Of a stretch of DNA of 41,212 bases, positions 26,932-34,838 are shown piece by piece; position 1 is the first letter of the stretch, and every line of letters starts with the position of its first letter. The notes beneath the pieces are model-generated. The model was given only the letters and a program-made list of their open reading frames with translations. It was not told the DNA's origin and searched no databases. The translations under genes and the position numbers were made by a program. Origin of the DNA: Palsa-883 sp963847615 (GTDB taxonomy: Bacteria; Pseudomonadota; Alphaproteobacteria; Acetobacterales; Acetobacteraceae); NCBI GenBank assembly GCA_963847615.1, contig CAWKAN010000002.1:1-41212 (forward strand), read 5' to 3'.

Positions 26932-28271
26932 GGCTGTAGCGCCGTCTTGACCACGACGACCTCCGTGCGGCGGTTGGTCTGGCGCCCTTCGGCGGTGGTG
27001 TTGGGCGCGATCGGATCGCCATCGCCCTTGCCGACCGCGCGCACCCGCTTGGGATCGGTCAGGTGCGCCGCGACCACCTTGGCCACCGCGTCGGCGCGCG
27101 CCTGCGAGAGCTGCCAGTTGGACGGGAACTGCACGGTGTGGATCGGCTGGTTGTCGGTATAGCCGTTGACCAGCACGCCGCCCCGCTCGTCGTTCAGCGC
27201 CTGGCCGATGCGCGCCAGCAGCGGCAGGTAGCTGGCGTTCAGCTCGGCCGAGCCGGAGCCGAACATGTTGCGGTTGGTCAGCCGGACGGTGATCGACTGG
27301 GCGTCCTCGAGCACCTGGACCAGGCCCTGCTTGATCTCGGGTGCGAGGAACTGGCGCAGCTTCGGCGCCGCCTGGCTGGCGGCGACCGCGGCGATCGGCG
27401 GCGGCGGCGGCGGCGGCGGGCGGGCGAGCGCCGGGTGCGGCACGACGATCGCGCCATGCGGCGGCAGCCCGGCCAACTCGGCGAAGGCGAGGTCGGACGA
27501 GGACGCCAGCAGGAAGTTGAAGATCACGTAGATCACGCAGGCGGCGAGCAGCGTGCCGGCGGCGAGGATCCAGATCGGCACGCGCTGGCCGAGCGGCCGG
27601 TAGTCAACGTCGATGCCGCGCCAGTGCGCCGACAGGTCGCGCTCGAACTCGCCGCGCCGCTGGCGGATGGTGCGATAGATGCCGTCGCGCAGCTCGGTGA
27701 GGGCCGCGGTGCCGCGCTGCGTCACCCGGTAGCGGCCCTCGAAGCCGAGCGAGGTGCACAGGTACATCAGCTCCACCACCTCGGAATGCCGGCCGAGGTC
27801 GCGCTGCATCTGCTCGAGGATGTCGAAGAAGCGCTCGCCGCCCGATACCTCGTTGTGGAAGATGCTGGTCAGGCTCTGCGCGGTCCACGAGCTGGCGGCG
27901 CCCCAGGGCGTGCTGAGCACCAGGTCGTCGACCGTGGCGCACAGCGCGTAGCGCGCGGCGCGCAGCGATTGGGTGTCGAGCCCGGTGGCCAGCGCCTGGC
28001 GTTCGAATTCGCGCACCGCCTCGACCATGCCGCGCTTGAGCCGTTCCGGATCGGGGGCGCGACCGCGCTCCGCGGTCAGCCGGATCACCGCGCCGAGCAC
28101 CGGCGAGGCGGCGGCGACCAGCCGGTTGACGCCGACCATCGGCACGCTGAGCGGCGCCCGCCCGGCTTGCGGCGGCGGCGGGGCGGCCGGCGGCGCGCCG
28201 CGCCCGCCCGGGCGCGGGCGGATCAGCGTGGCTTCGGTGTCGGTCGGCTCGGCAAACGGATCATCGCTCAT
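26928..28271 (-). CDS. tssL: TssL (DotU/IcmH) fused to an OmpA-like peptidoglycan-binding domain
   Basis: A 447-residue protein. A Pro-rich N-terminus leads into the DotU domain (about residues 45-220: LRAARYALCATVDDLVLSTPWG, SLTSIFHNEVSGGERFFDILEQM, YLCTSLGFEGRYRV). One membrane helix follows (IWILAAGTLLAACVIYVIFN), then a poly-Pro linker. The C-terminal OmpA-like domain has VNGYTDNQPIHT, NWQLSQARADAV, VRAVGKGDGDPIA and NRRTEVVVV. TssL anchors the baseplate to the inner membrane, and the OmpA part binds peptidoglycan. It is translationally coupled to tssM (ATGA overlap) and lies seven bases after tssK. Confidence 0.92.
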   Translation of the reverse strand: MSDDPFAEPTDTEATLIRPRPGGRGAPPAAPPPPQAGRAPLSVPMVGVNRLVAAASPVLGAVIRLTAERGRAPDPERLKRGMVEAVREFERQALATGLDTQSLRAARYALCATVDDLVLSTPWGAASSWTAQSLTSIFHNEVSGGERFFDILEQMQRDLGRHSEVVELMYLCTSLGFEGRYRVTQRGTAALTELRDGIYRTIRQRRGEFERDLSAHWRGIDVDYRPLGQRVPIWILAAGTLLAACVIYVIFNFLLASSSDLAFAELAGLPPHGAIVVPHPALARPPPPPPPPIAAVAASQAAPKLRQFLAPEIKQGLVQVLEDAQSITVRLTNRNMFGSGSAELNASYLPLLARIGQALNDERGGVLVNGYTDNQPIHTVQFPSNWQLSQARADAVAKVVAAHLTDPKRVRAVGKGDGDPIAPNTTAEGRQTNRRTEVVVVKTALQP

Positions 28272-28278
28272 GGTTCGC

Positions 28279-29616
28279 TCAACCCCGGATCGCCCAGCAT
28301 TCCATCTCCAGTCCCGGCACCTCGCCGGTGACGTGGATCGCTATCCCGCCGGACCGCGCGAGCGCCGCCCAGTACGGGCTGCTGCGGTCCAGCTCGAAAT
28401 ACGTGGTGCCGGCGTAGTACGGCAGTTGGCGCGGCGCCACCGGCAAGGCGCGCACCGCGACGCCGGGCAGCGCCACGTTGATCAGCTCGCGGATCTGCTC
28501 GACCGGACCGATCTTCACCATGTTGGGAAAGCCGCGCCGCAGCGCCTCGGCCGGCATCTGCGCCTTGACCGCCAGCACCCAGGTCGCGCTGGCGACCAGC
28601 GTGCGATCGGTGATCGGGCCAACCCGGATGCCGAACTTGCGCTCCTGCAACGGGATCGGCACGGCGTTCTGCTCCAGCACGGCGGACAGCGACTGGCGCA
28701 GCGCCGCCATCACCGGGCGGAACGTCGCCTGCAGGTCGTCGTGCCGATAGGTCGGGAAGGCAGCCGGGCGCTTGCGCAATTCGGTGAAGGTCGCCAGCTC
28801 CCCGGCCAGGGCGACGGCGACCCGGTAGAACGCCTCCGGATGCAACTGGCCGAGCGTGCCGGCCAAATGCGTCAGCAGCGGCTCGTAGCGGTTGCACAGC
28901 TGCAGCATCAGATAGTCGGCGATCTCCGCCGCGCCGCGCGTCGCGCTTTCGGAGACCCGGCCCGCCAGCGCCTCGGCGCGATGGTGCAGCAGTCCCTGCA
29001 ACTGGGTCACGAAGCCGGACAGCGGGGCCGATGCGCTGCTCAGCAGCAGCGGCGGGATGTAGCCCTCGTCCAGCACCAGGCTCTTGTCGGCGCGCACTTC
29101 GGCGATGCGGGCGAGGCCGATCGCGGCGTGCCCGTCGCGGCCCTCGGCCTCGATCGCAAAGCGCAGCCGCAGCTTGCCGATCGGCACCGTCGCCGATCCC
29201 TGATAGCCGGCGTTGCTGTCGATCGCCTCGTGCTCGCCGACCGCGAAGCGGGCGACGGTTTCCTGCTGGTCCGCCGGCGCGGTCTCCGTGCCGCCCGGCT
29301 GGCGGGTCGGCAGCAGCAGATAGACGATGTTGTTGCGCGCGGTTTCCGCGATGTCGAGCGGCTGCGGGTGGTCCACGTCGTCGGGCACGCTGAACGGCGT
29401 GCCGTCGGGCAGCACGCCGGCCGCGCTGCGCACCGCGAACTTGCCGAGCGTGAGCAGGTCGAAGTCCAGCTCGAGCTGGGTCAGGCCCCAGCTGAACGGG
29501 CGCAGCGCGGCGGTGCTGACCCGCACCAGCCGCTCGAAATAGCGGTCGTGCTGCTGCAAGTGCTGCGGCTGGAGGAACAGTCCCTCGGTCCAGACGACCT
29601 TGTTCTCCCAGCCCAT
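28279..29616 (-). CDS. tssK: TssK T6SS baseplate protein
   Basis: A 445-residue TssK, identified by its N-terminus (KVVWTEGLFLQPQHLQQHD, RYFERLVR) and by PTYRHDDLQATFRPVMAALR, FPNMVKIGPVEQIRELINVALPGV and YFELDRSSPYWAALARSGGIAIHV near the C-terminus. TssK is the trimeric baseplate component that connects TssFG to the TssLM membrane complex. It begins two bases after tssJ ends, so tssJ-tssK-tssL-tssM form one operon. TssE, F and G, its usual baseplate partners, are not in the window. Confidence 0.92.
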   Translation of the reverse strand: MGWENKVVWTEGLFLQPQHLQQHDRYFERLVRVSTAALRPFSWGLTQLELDFDLLTLGKFAVRSAAGVLPDGTPFSVPDDVDHPQPLDIAETARNNIVYLLLPTRQPGGTETAPADQQETVARFAVGEHEAIDSNAGYQGSATVPIGKLRLRFAIEAEGRDGHAAIGLARIAEVRADKSLVLDEGYIPPLLLSSASAPLSGFVTQLQGLLHHRAEALAGRVSESATRGAAEIADYLMLQLCNRYEPLLTHLAGTLGQLHPEAFYRVAVALAGELATFTELRKRPAAFPTYRHDDLQATFRPVMAALRQSLSAVLEQNAVPIPLQERKFGIRVGPITDRTLVASATWVLAVKAQMPAEALRRGFPNMVKIGPVEQIRELINVALPGVAVRALPVAPRQLPYYAGTTYFELDRSSPYWAALARSGGIAIHVTGEVPGLEMECWAIRG

Positions 29617-29618
29617 GA

Positions 29619-30107
29619 TCAGGACCCGGACTTCAGTGCCGCGGCCGGGTCGGTCTTGACGACGATCCCCTTGGCGCCGGCCTGCACGTCGATCCTGGTG
29701 GTCTGGTGCGGCGCGACATTGACCGTGGCGCGCCAGGCGGCGGCCTGGAAATCGCGATAGGCGGCGAAGATGCCGATCGCGGTGACCATGTCGGTTGGGT
29801 TCAGCGTGGTCGTCTTGGTCTGTCCCGGCGCCAGGATGTACTCATCGCGCTTGACCATGTCGGTCTTCAGCGTCGCCTGGTCCTGGCTGAACAACTGGAA
29901 GAATTCGGCATTGCCGAAAGCGGCGTCCGAGCCGAGCTGATAGACGCGCACCACCAGCGGCGCGCCCTGCCCGGTCGGGCCCGGATTGACGTCCGGCCCG
30001 GCCGCCAGCGTGAGCGCCACCACGGTTGGCGGCGGCGGCGCAGGCGCGCACCCCGCCAGACCGCCGAGCAATCCCAGAACCAGCACGCCAACGTGCCAAC
30101 GACCCAT
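29619..30107 (-). CDS. tssJ: TssJ T6SS outer-membrane lipoprotein
   Basis: A 162-residue lipoprotein. The start at 30107 is set by GGGGGAGGTCG on the minus strand and by the signal peptide MGRWHVGVLVLGLLGGLAGC with lipobox LAGC. A longer upstream frame runs through tandem repeats and is not believed. The mature part shows TssJ features (VVALTLAAGPDVNPGP, APLVVRVYQLGSDAAFGNAEFFQLF, DEYILAPGQTKTTTL, IGIFAAYRDFQAAAWRATV). It anchors TssM to the outer membrane and heads the tssJKLM series. Confidence 0.9.
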   Translation of the reverse strand: MGRWHVGVLVLGLLGGLAGCAPAPPPPTVVALTLAAGPDVNPGPTGQGAPLVVRVYQLGSDAAFGNAEFFQLFSQDQATLKTDMVKRDEYILAPGQTKTTTLNPTDMVTAIGIFAAYRDFQAAAWRATVNVAPHQTTRIDVQAGAKGIVVKTDPAAALKSGS

Positions 30108-30176
30108 GAAGCGACCTCCCCCGTTTCTACCCGTGCGGCGATGATCGCCCGATCCACGCCGATGCGAAAGCCCTTG

Positions 30177-30302
30177 TTGCGCCGAGACGCCGTTTGCGCC
30201 GATCTTCGCGTTGCGCCGGCCCCCGCGTTGGCTCGATCCCGCGTTGGGTCGATCCCCCGTTGGGTCGATCCCCCGTTGGCTCGATCCCCCGTTGGCTCGA
30301 TC
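30177..30302. repeat. 16-bp tandem repeat array between tagH and tssJ
   Basis: Five good units of GTTGGSTCGATCCCCC start at 30227, 30243, 30259, 30275 and 30291. More degenerate units (GTTTGCGCCGATC, GTTGCGCCGGCC) extend back to about 30177. The period is 16, not a multiple of three. The array sits in the short gap upstream of tssJ, next to the end of tagH. Confidence 0.75.
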
Positions 30303-30306
30303 AATG

Positions 30307-31836
30307 TCAGAGCTTCTGCATCTGCGCATCATAGGCGCGGGCGAACTCGCGGCCGAACACCGACTGGAAATCCTCCTGCGCCTCGGCGGCGATCGCCTTG
30401 TAGGTGGTGCAGAACAGTTCCCAGGTACGGGCCTTGCGCGCCGCCGGCAGAATGTTGCCCAGCATGCCGGGTTCCAGGCGTTGCTCCAGCGCGGTCGGCT
30501 CGAACCGCTTCAGCAGCCCCATCAGGGCGGTCTGCACGCCCGCCATCACCGCCATCTCGTGCGAACGGACATCGTCGAACGCCTCGGTCGTCGCGTCCAG
30601 CGATGGCTTGTAGCCCGGCCGCGACGGCTGCAACAGGGCGGCGATCGCATCCTCGGTGGTGACCGAGAATTTCAGCGCATTGTTGTCGCGCGCCCGTAGC
30701 ATGGTCTGCTCGACGCGCAGCTCGTTCTTGATCGAGGCGCGCGACATCAGCACCTGGCGGATGCCGTCGACCAGCGCATGGAACACCGCACCCGCCTCGC
30801 GCATCGCGCGTTCCGGATCGGGGCCAAGCGCCAGCCCGGCCACACCCGCGCCCTCGAGGAAGGCGGCAAGCAACCTGGCCGCATCCGCGGTCGGCGCGCC
30901 CAGGGACGGCTCGTTGGGGGTCGGGGCCTTGGGGGAAGGCGCGGCGGCGACCTGCGGCGGCGGTTCCGCCTCGAAATCGAACGGCCCCGGCTGGTGCGCT
31001 TCCGGCTGGGCCGGCAACCCGATTCGCGCCGCCGGCTGGGCGGCGAGCCCGCCTTGCGCCGCGGGGGCGGGCGGGATCGGCTGGCCCGGCGGCGTATCGC
31101 CGAGCAGGGCGTCGATATCGAGATCGTCCAGATTGGCCGGCAGGATCGGTTTCGGCGCTTCGAAGGCCTGGTTCTGCGCGTCCACGTTGTCCGCCTGCGA
31201 CGGGCCGTGCCAGCTCTCCGGCGGCGTCATGCCGCGGAACAGGCTGTCGTCGGGATCGATGCGCCGCGCCGGCGCCGCCTCCTCGGCCAGGTCGAACGGG
31301 TCCTGGCCGCGCCGCATCTGCGGCGGCGCCGCGATCGGGTGCACGAAGGGCGCGGCCGACGGCATGGCGAAGGCGTCGTCGAGTGGATCGGGCGTCAGAT
31401 CCCCCGGCCCGGCCAGCGGATCGGCGCGCGCCACGCCGCCGGGCGCGAACGGCGCATGCCCATCGGTGAACGGGGGGGCGAACGGCGGGGCGAACGGCGC
31501 AGCCGAGGCCCCAGCGGACATTGTGGTCTCGCTGACCCGGATCACGTAGTCGCCGATGCGGAAATCGTCGCCATCCGTCAGCTCGATCTGCGACTTGCGC
31601 GCCATCCGCTCGGCGGCCCCGTTGACGAACACGCCGTTGGTGCTGAGATCGGTCAACATGTAGCGCCCGCCGGCCGCGACGATGACGCAATGCGTCTTGG
31701 ACAGCTGCCGATCCGGGTCGGCCAGCACCCAGTCATTGCCCGGGGCGCGGCCGATGGATAAGGTCCCCTGGCTGAGTGTGCGGGTTTCGCGACCGGCTCC
31801 GGCCTGCGCGCCGTCGAGAACAAGTGTCAGCGGCAT
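30307..31836 (-). CDS. tagH: TagH, FHA-domain T6SS regulator
   Basis: A 509-residue protein. The N-terminal FHA domain (residues about 5-100) has IGRAPGNDWVL, LSKTHCVI and LSTNGVFVNG, the phosphothreonine-binding signature. A long Pro/Ala-rich linker contains LDDLDIDALLGD (residues 236-247). The C-terminal T6SS-FHA domain (about 330-509) includes FHALVDGIRQVLMSRASIKNELR, NALKFSVTTEDAIAALL, SHEMAVMAGVQTALMGLLKRF and FQSVFGREFARAYDAQMQKL. In other bacteria the kinase PpkA and FHA proteins control T6SS firing by Thr phosphorylation. The truncated kinase at 14832 is the likely partner. The start at 31836 follows GCGAGG. Confidence 0.88.
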   Translation of the reverse strand: MPLTLVLDGAQAGAGRETRTLSQGTLSIGRAPGNDWVLADPDRQLSKTHCVIVAAGGRYMLTDLSTNGVFVNGAAERMARKSQIELTDGDDFRIGDYVIRVSETTMSAGASAAPFAPPFAPPFTDGHAPFAPGGVARADPLAGPGDLTPDPLDDAFAMPSAAPFVHPIAAPPQMRRGQDPFDLAEEAAPARRIDPDDSLFRGMTPPESWHGPSQADNVDAQNQAFEAPKPILPANLDDLDIDALLGDTPPGQPIPPAPAAQGGLAAQPAARIGLPAQPEAHQPGPFDFEAEPPPQVAAAPSPKAPTPNEPSLGAPTADAARLLAAFLEGAGVAGLALGPDPERAMREAGAVFHALVDGIRQVLMSRASIKNELRVEQTMLRARDNNALKFSVTTEDAIAALLQPSRPGYKPSLDATTEAFDDVRSHEMAVMAGVQTALMGLLKRFEPTALEQRLEPGMLGNILPAARKARTWELFCTTYKAIAAEAQEDFQSVFGREFARAYDAQMQKL

Positions 31837-31902
31837 GGTGCCTCGCCGCTGCCCGGGAGCGTGGCGACGCGTGGGCGGTCGTGGCATTTCGGGGAGGTTT
31901 GC

Positions 31903-32451
31903 ATGGCGGACATCACGCTCGCGGAGTTCAACGGTCGGGTCTGGCTGGTCGGCGGCGAGATACACATCGACGACCTGCTCGCCAACACGCTGACGCCGGA
32001 TGTTAGCATTGAACTGGTGCGGTGCGAGTCCCAATCCGACGTGCGCGATCTGTGGGTGCAGAACTGCGGCGAGCCGACCACCGGGGGCATGCCGTGGATG
32101 ATCCATCCCAACATCGCCGAGCGCATCCGCCGCAGCTCGCCCGACTATGCGGTGTATTTCGCGCAGTGGTCGGTGCTGCTGGACCAGGACGCCCTGGCGG
32201 TGATCCACGCGGCGGCCAACTGGTGGCTCCAGCACCCCGAGGCGCCGGTCACCCTGGCCGAGTATCTCGATCCGGCCGGGCCGCAGGCGATGGTCGACCT
32301 GTCGCGCCTGCGCAGCCAGCTGATCGAGGACAAGCTGGCCGAAAGCGGCATCGAGCGCGGGCATATCTCGCGCGAACGGCGCAGCGTGGCCGACGTCCCG
32401 GGCATGGCGCAGGAGAGCCAGCGGGTGGACATCCTCGTGCGCCCGTCCTGA
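31903..32451 (+). CDS. Conserved-looking hypothetical protein in the T6SS locus
   Basis: A 182-residue soluble protein starting MADITLAEFNGRVWLVGG at 31903, eight bases after GGGGAGG. It is divergent from tagH (66-bp gap, which probably holds both promoters) and convergent with the sheath-fusion gene. There are no membrane helices or signal peptide. The sequence is rich in Trp and helix-forming (WMIHPNIAERIRRSSPDYAVYFAQWSVLLDQDALAVIHAAANWWL). I do not recognise the family. A T6SS-linked accessory role is inferred from position alone. Confidence 0.65.
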   Translation: MADITLAEFNGRVWLVGGEIHIDDLLANTLTPDVSIELVRCESQSDVRDLWVQNCGEPTTGGMPWMIHPNIAERIRRSSPDYAVYFAQWSVLLDQDALAVIHAAANWWLQHPEAPVTLAEYLDPAGPQAMVDLSRLRSQLIEDKLAESGIERGHISRERRSVADVPGMAQESQRVDILVRPS

Positions 32452-32461
32452 CCCAAGGCAG

Positions 32462-32490
32462 CCCGCCGGGCCGGGTGGTCGGCCGGCGGG
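32462..32490. terminator. Hairpin between convergent genes
   Basis: CCCGCCGG (32462-32469) and CCGGCGGG (32483-32490) form an 8-bp stem in the 84-bp gap between two convergent genes, so it probably stops transcription from both sides. Confidence 0.5.
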
Positions 32491-32535
32491 TTCGCTCGCC
32501 GCGGCGCGGCTTGCACCCAACGGCGGCGCGCGGGG

Positions 32536-34338
32536 TTATTTCAACGAGGCCAGCAGCGCGTCGAGATCGGGCTCGGTCGCGTCCTCGGCGACCGGCTCGG
32601 CCGGCGCATTGAGGCTGGCCAGCAGCTTGTCGAGGTCGCTCATCGCCTCATCCTCGGCCGGGGCCGCCTCGGCCGGGGCCGCCTCGGCCGCGGCCTCAGG
32701 CGCCGCGGCCGCCGCGGCCGCGGCCGGCACCGCCGCGTCCGCCGCCGGTTCGTCCGCCGCCGGTTCGGCCGCGGCCGCCGCCTCGGCCGGCACCGCGCGC
32801 GGCGGCTCCGCTGCCGGGGGACGCGGCGGCGGCACGGAAGCCGGCGGTGGCCTGACGTCGGCCGGTGCCCAGAAGCCGGCCAGCGGCGTGCCGGCCAGCG
32901 AGGCGAAGCCGCCGAGCCGCAGCTCCGGCCGCCCGCGCAGCGACAGCAGCGGCATCACCCGATAGCTCGACACCAGCACGGCCTGGCGCTCGGAGTACAG
33001 CCGCTCGGTGCACGGCAGGGCGACCTGCTCGCCATCGGGATCGATGTAGACGTAGTACGGCATGTCGCGCAGGCCCATCACCGTGCCGAGCTTCATCTTG
33101 GCGCCCTGCTGGGCCCAGGATTCCGCCAGCAGCAACGCCGGCGCCAGCGCCGGATGGCCCCACAGCATGCTGGACAGGCCGCCCTGGCGGGTGAACTCCT
33201 CGAAGCCGAAGGCGTCGATCGGGTCGGTCTTCTTGCCGTACGGCATGCGCAGCATGAAGCGCGGCGCGGCCAGGCCGAGATAGGCGGCGGCCGGCAACTC
33301 CTGCAACGCGGTCCAGGCGTCCTGGATCAGTGGGTGCTGCTCGTGGAACGGGGTGAGCAGCGGATCGGGGCCGACCCCGGCGACGAAGGGGGCGCCGGAC
33401 GCGGCGGCCACCTGGGCCAGCCGGGCCAGCAGATCGGCGTGCGGCGGCGTCACCTCGAAGCTGTAGAGCCCGATCACCGCGGACAGCGGCCCCTGATGGG
33501 CGTCCAGCGCCGGCTGTTCGGCCAGCATGCCATAGAGGCCGGTCTGGTCGAGCATGTCGGTGGCGGCGAGGTCGGCCGCGAGCTCCTCGGCGGAAACGTC
33601 GTACAGCACGATCTCCATGCGCGCGCCGGTCTCGATCCGGCGCGCCAGGAACTCCACCCCGCGCCAGGTCGCCTCGGCCGCCTGGAAGTCCGGATGGTGC
33701 AGCACCCGGCGCATCGCCGCCGACAGCGCCTCGTCGACCCGCGCGATCAACTGGTCCTGGCGGGCATCCCGCGCCGGCACGATGAACGGGCCGATCAGGC
33801 GGCGCACCAGGTCGTCGGTCGCCACCTCGGCCCCGGTGTCCGCCATGGCGGGACGGCCGACCAGGCGGGCGAAGTCCGACAGCTTGCGGTCGGTCGCGAT
33901 GGCGGTGCCGCGCGCCGCGCGCGGCGGCGGCGGCAACGGCGCCTCGCCGCTCCAGGACAGCACCTCCTTCGCCGCGCGGTCGAACCCGGCCTTGCTGCCG
34001 AGGTTGCGGCGCAGGGTGGTGAGCTGCTCGAACAGCTCGAGGTTCTCGACCAGTTGGTCGGGATGGAAGTCGTCGATGCTGGCGATCTTCACCTCGATCG
34101 CGCCGCCGTCCTCGGCCAGCGGCAGGTTGAGCGCCAGGCCCATCCGCTCGATCACCGTGTCGAGGTTGTCGACATCGAGCTTGATCGGCTTGCGCCTGGC
34201 CAGCGCCGCGCCGGTTTCCAGCGTGCCGGCGTTGGCGCGGCCGGAGAAATCGCCCAGCACCGCCAGGCGGAACTTGCTGCCCGGCGTCACCGCACGCGGC
34301 TTCCGATCCAGCCGGCCAAAACTGACCTCGTATTGCAT
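32536..34338 (-). CDS. TssB-TssC sheath fusion with Ala/Pro-rich tail
   Basis: A 600-residue protein (start ATG at 34338 after GGGGGGAT). Residues 1-110 resemble TssB/VipA (KFRLAVLGDFSG, ARRKPIKLDVDNLDTVIERMGLALNLPL, IASIDDFHPDQLVENLELFEQL). Residues about 150-480 resemble TssC/VipB (VLHHPDFQAAEATWRGVEFLARR, APRFMLRMPYGKKTDPIDAFGFEEF, ALLLAESWAQQG). The remaining ~110 residues are Ala/Pro/Glu-rich and contain two copies of a DLD-LLASL motif (568-576 and 591-599). A separate normal TssC is encoded at 19850-21346. This protein may supply the missing TssB function or be a specialised sheath or baseplate component. It is the first gene of the minus-strand series, separated from tagH by the divergent unknown gene. 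Confidence 0.8.
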   Translation of the reverse strand: MQYEVSFGRLDRKPRAVTPGSKFRLAVLGDFSGRANAGTLETGAALARRKPIKLDVDNLDTVIERMGLALNLPLAEDGGAIEVKIASIDDFHPDQLVENLELFEQLTTLRRNLGSKAGFDRAAKEVLSWSGEAPLPPPPRAARGTAIATDRKLSDFARLVGRPAMADTGAEVATDDLVRRLIGPFIVPARDARQDQLIARVDEALSAAMRRVLHHPDFQAAEATWRGVEFLARRIETGARMEIVLYDVSAEELAADLAATDMLDQTGLYGMLAEQPALDAHQGPLSAVIGLYSFEVTPPHADLLARLAQVAAASGAPFVAGVGPDPLLTPFHEQHPLIQDAWTALQELPAAAYLGLAAPRFMLRMPYGKKTDPIDAFGFEEFTRQGGLSSMLWGHPALAPALLLAESWAQQGAKMKLGTVMGLRDMPYYVYIDPDGEQVALPCTERLYSERQAVLVSSYRVMPLLSLRGRPELRLGGFASLAGTPLAGFWAPADVRPPPASVPPPRPPAAEPPRAVPAEAAAAAEPAADEPAADAAVPAAAAAAAAPEAAAEAAPAEAAPAEDEAMSDLDKLLASLNAPAEPVAEDATEPDLDALLASLK

Positions 34339-34424
34339 CCGATCCCCCCCCAAGCGCGACGCAGCGTTATGCGGACCACGATAGCATCGCGCCCGCGATC
34401 GCCAATCGATATTCGGGTGGGGAC

Positions 34425-34757
34425 CAGGGCAATCGGCTGAAGCGAAAGCAAAGTCGGGGCTCCGCCCCGAACCCCGCCAAGGGGCGCTGCCCCTTGGAAC
34501 CCCGCCAAGGGCGGAGCCCTTGGAACCCTTTACTGGGAGTGTGGTGAGGGGAAGGGGGCGGGTGGGCGAGGCGAAGGGGCGCCGTCCGGCGTGCCGGACG
34601 GCGCCCCTTCGCCTCGCCCACCCGCCCCCTTCCCCTCACCACACTCCCAGTCATGGAGTCCAGAGGCCGCTGCCTCTGGTGGGGGTCCAGGGGGCAAAGC
34701 CCCCTGGCGGGGTTCGGGGCGGAGCCCCGGCTTGCCTTCGTTCAGCCGATTGCCCTG
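34425..34757. repeat. Palindromic intergenic element, copy B
   Basis: A 333-bp element from CAGGGCAATCGG to CCGATTGCCCTG. Its core is a perfect 58-bp inverted repeat (34533-34590 and 34593-34650) with a two-base centre. Relative to copy A it carries T at two places in the left arm (GTGTGGTGAGG; GCGGGTGGGCGAGG), and the right arm has the matching A at both, so pairing is preserved. The flanks show no clear target-site duplication. It lies between the T6SS sheath-fusion gene and hpnN. Confidence 0.85.
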
Positions 34758-34838
34758 GCGCCATGGACCCGGGGGGGCGGACCGACTATCTGGTGGCGAC
34801 CACCGCCGCCCGTTGCGTCCTGTCACGTCCGGAGCCCG

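Noticed and set aside
30108..30332. Longer TssJ with an N-terminal extension
   Set aside because: The extension is translated tandem repeat; the start at 30107 has a strong ribosome binding site and a proper lipoprotein signal.
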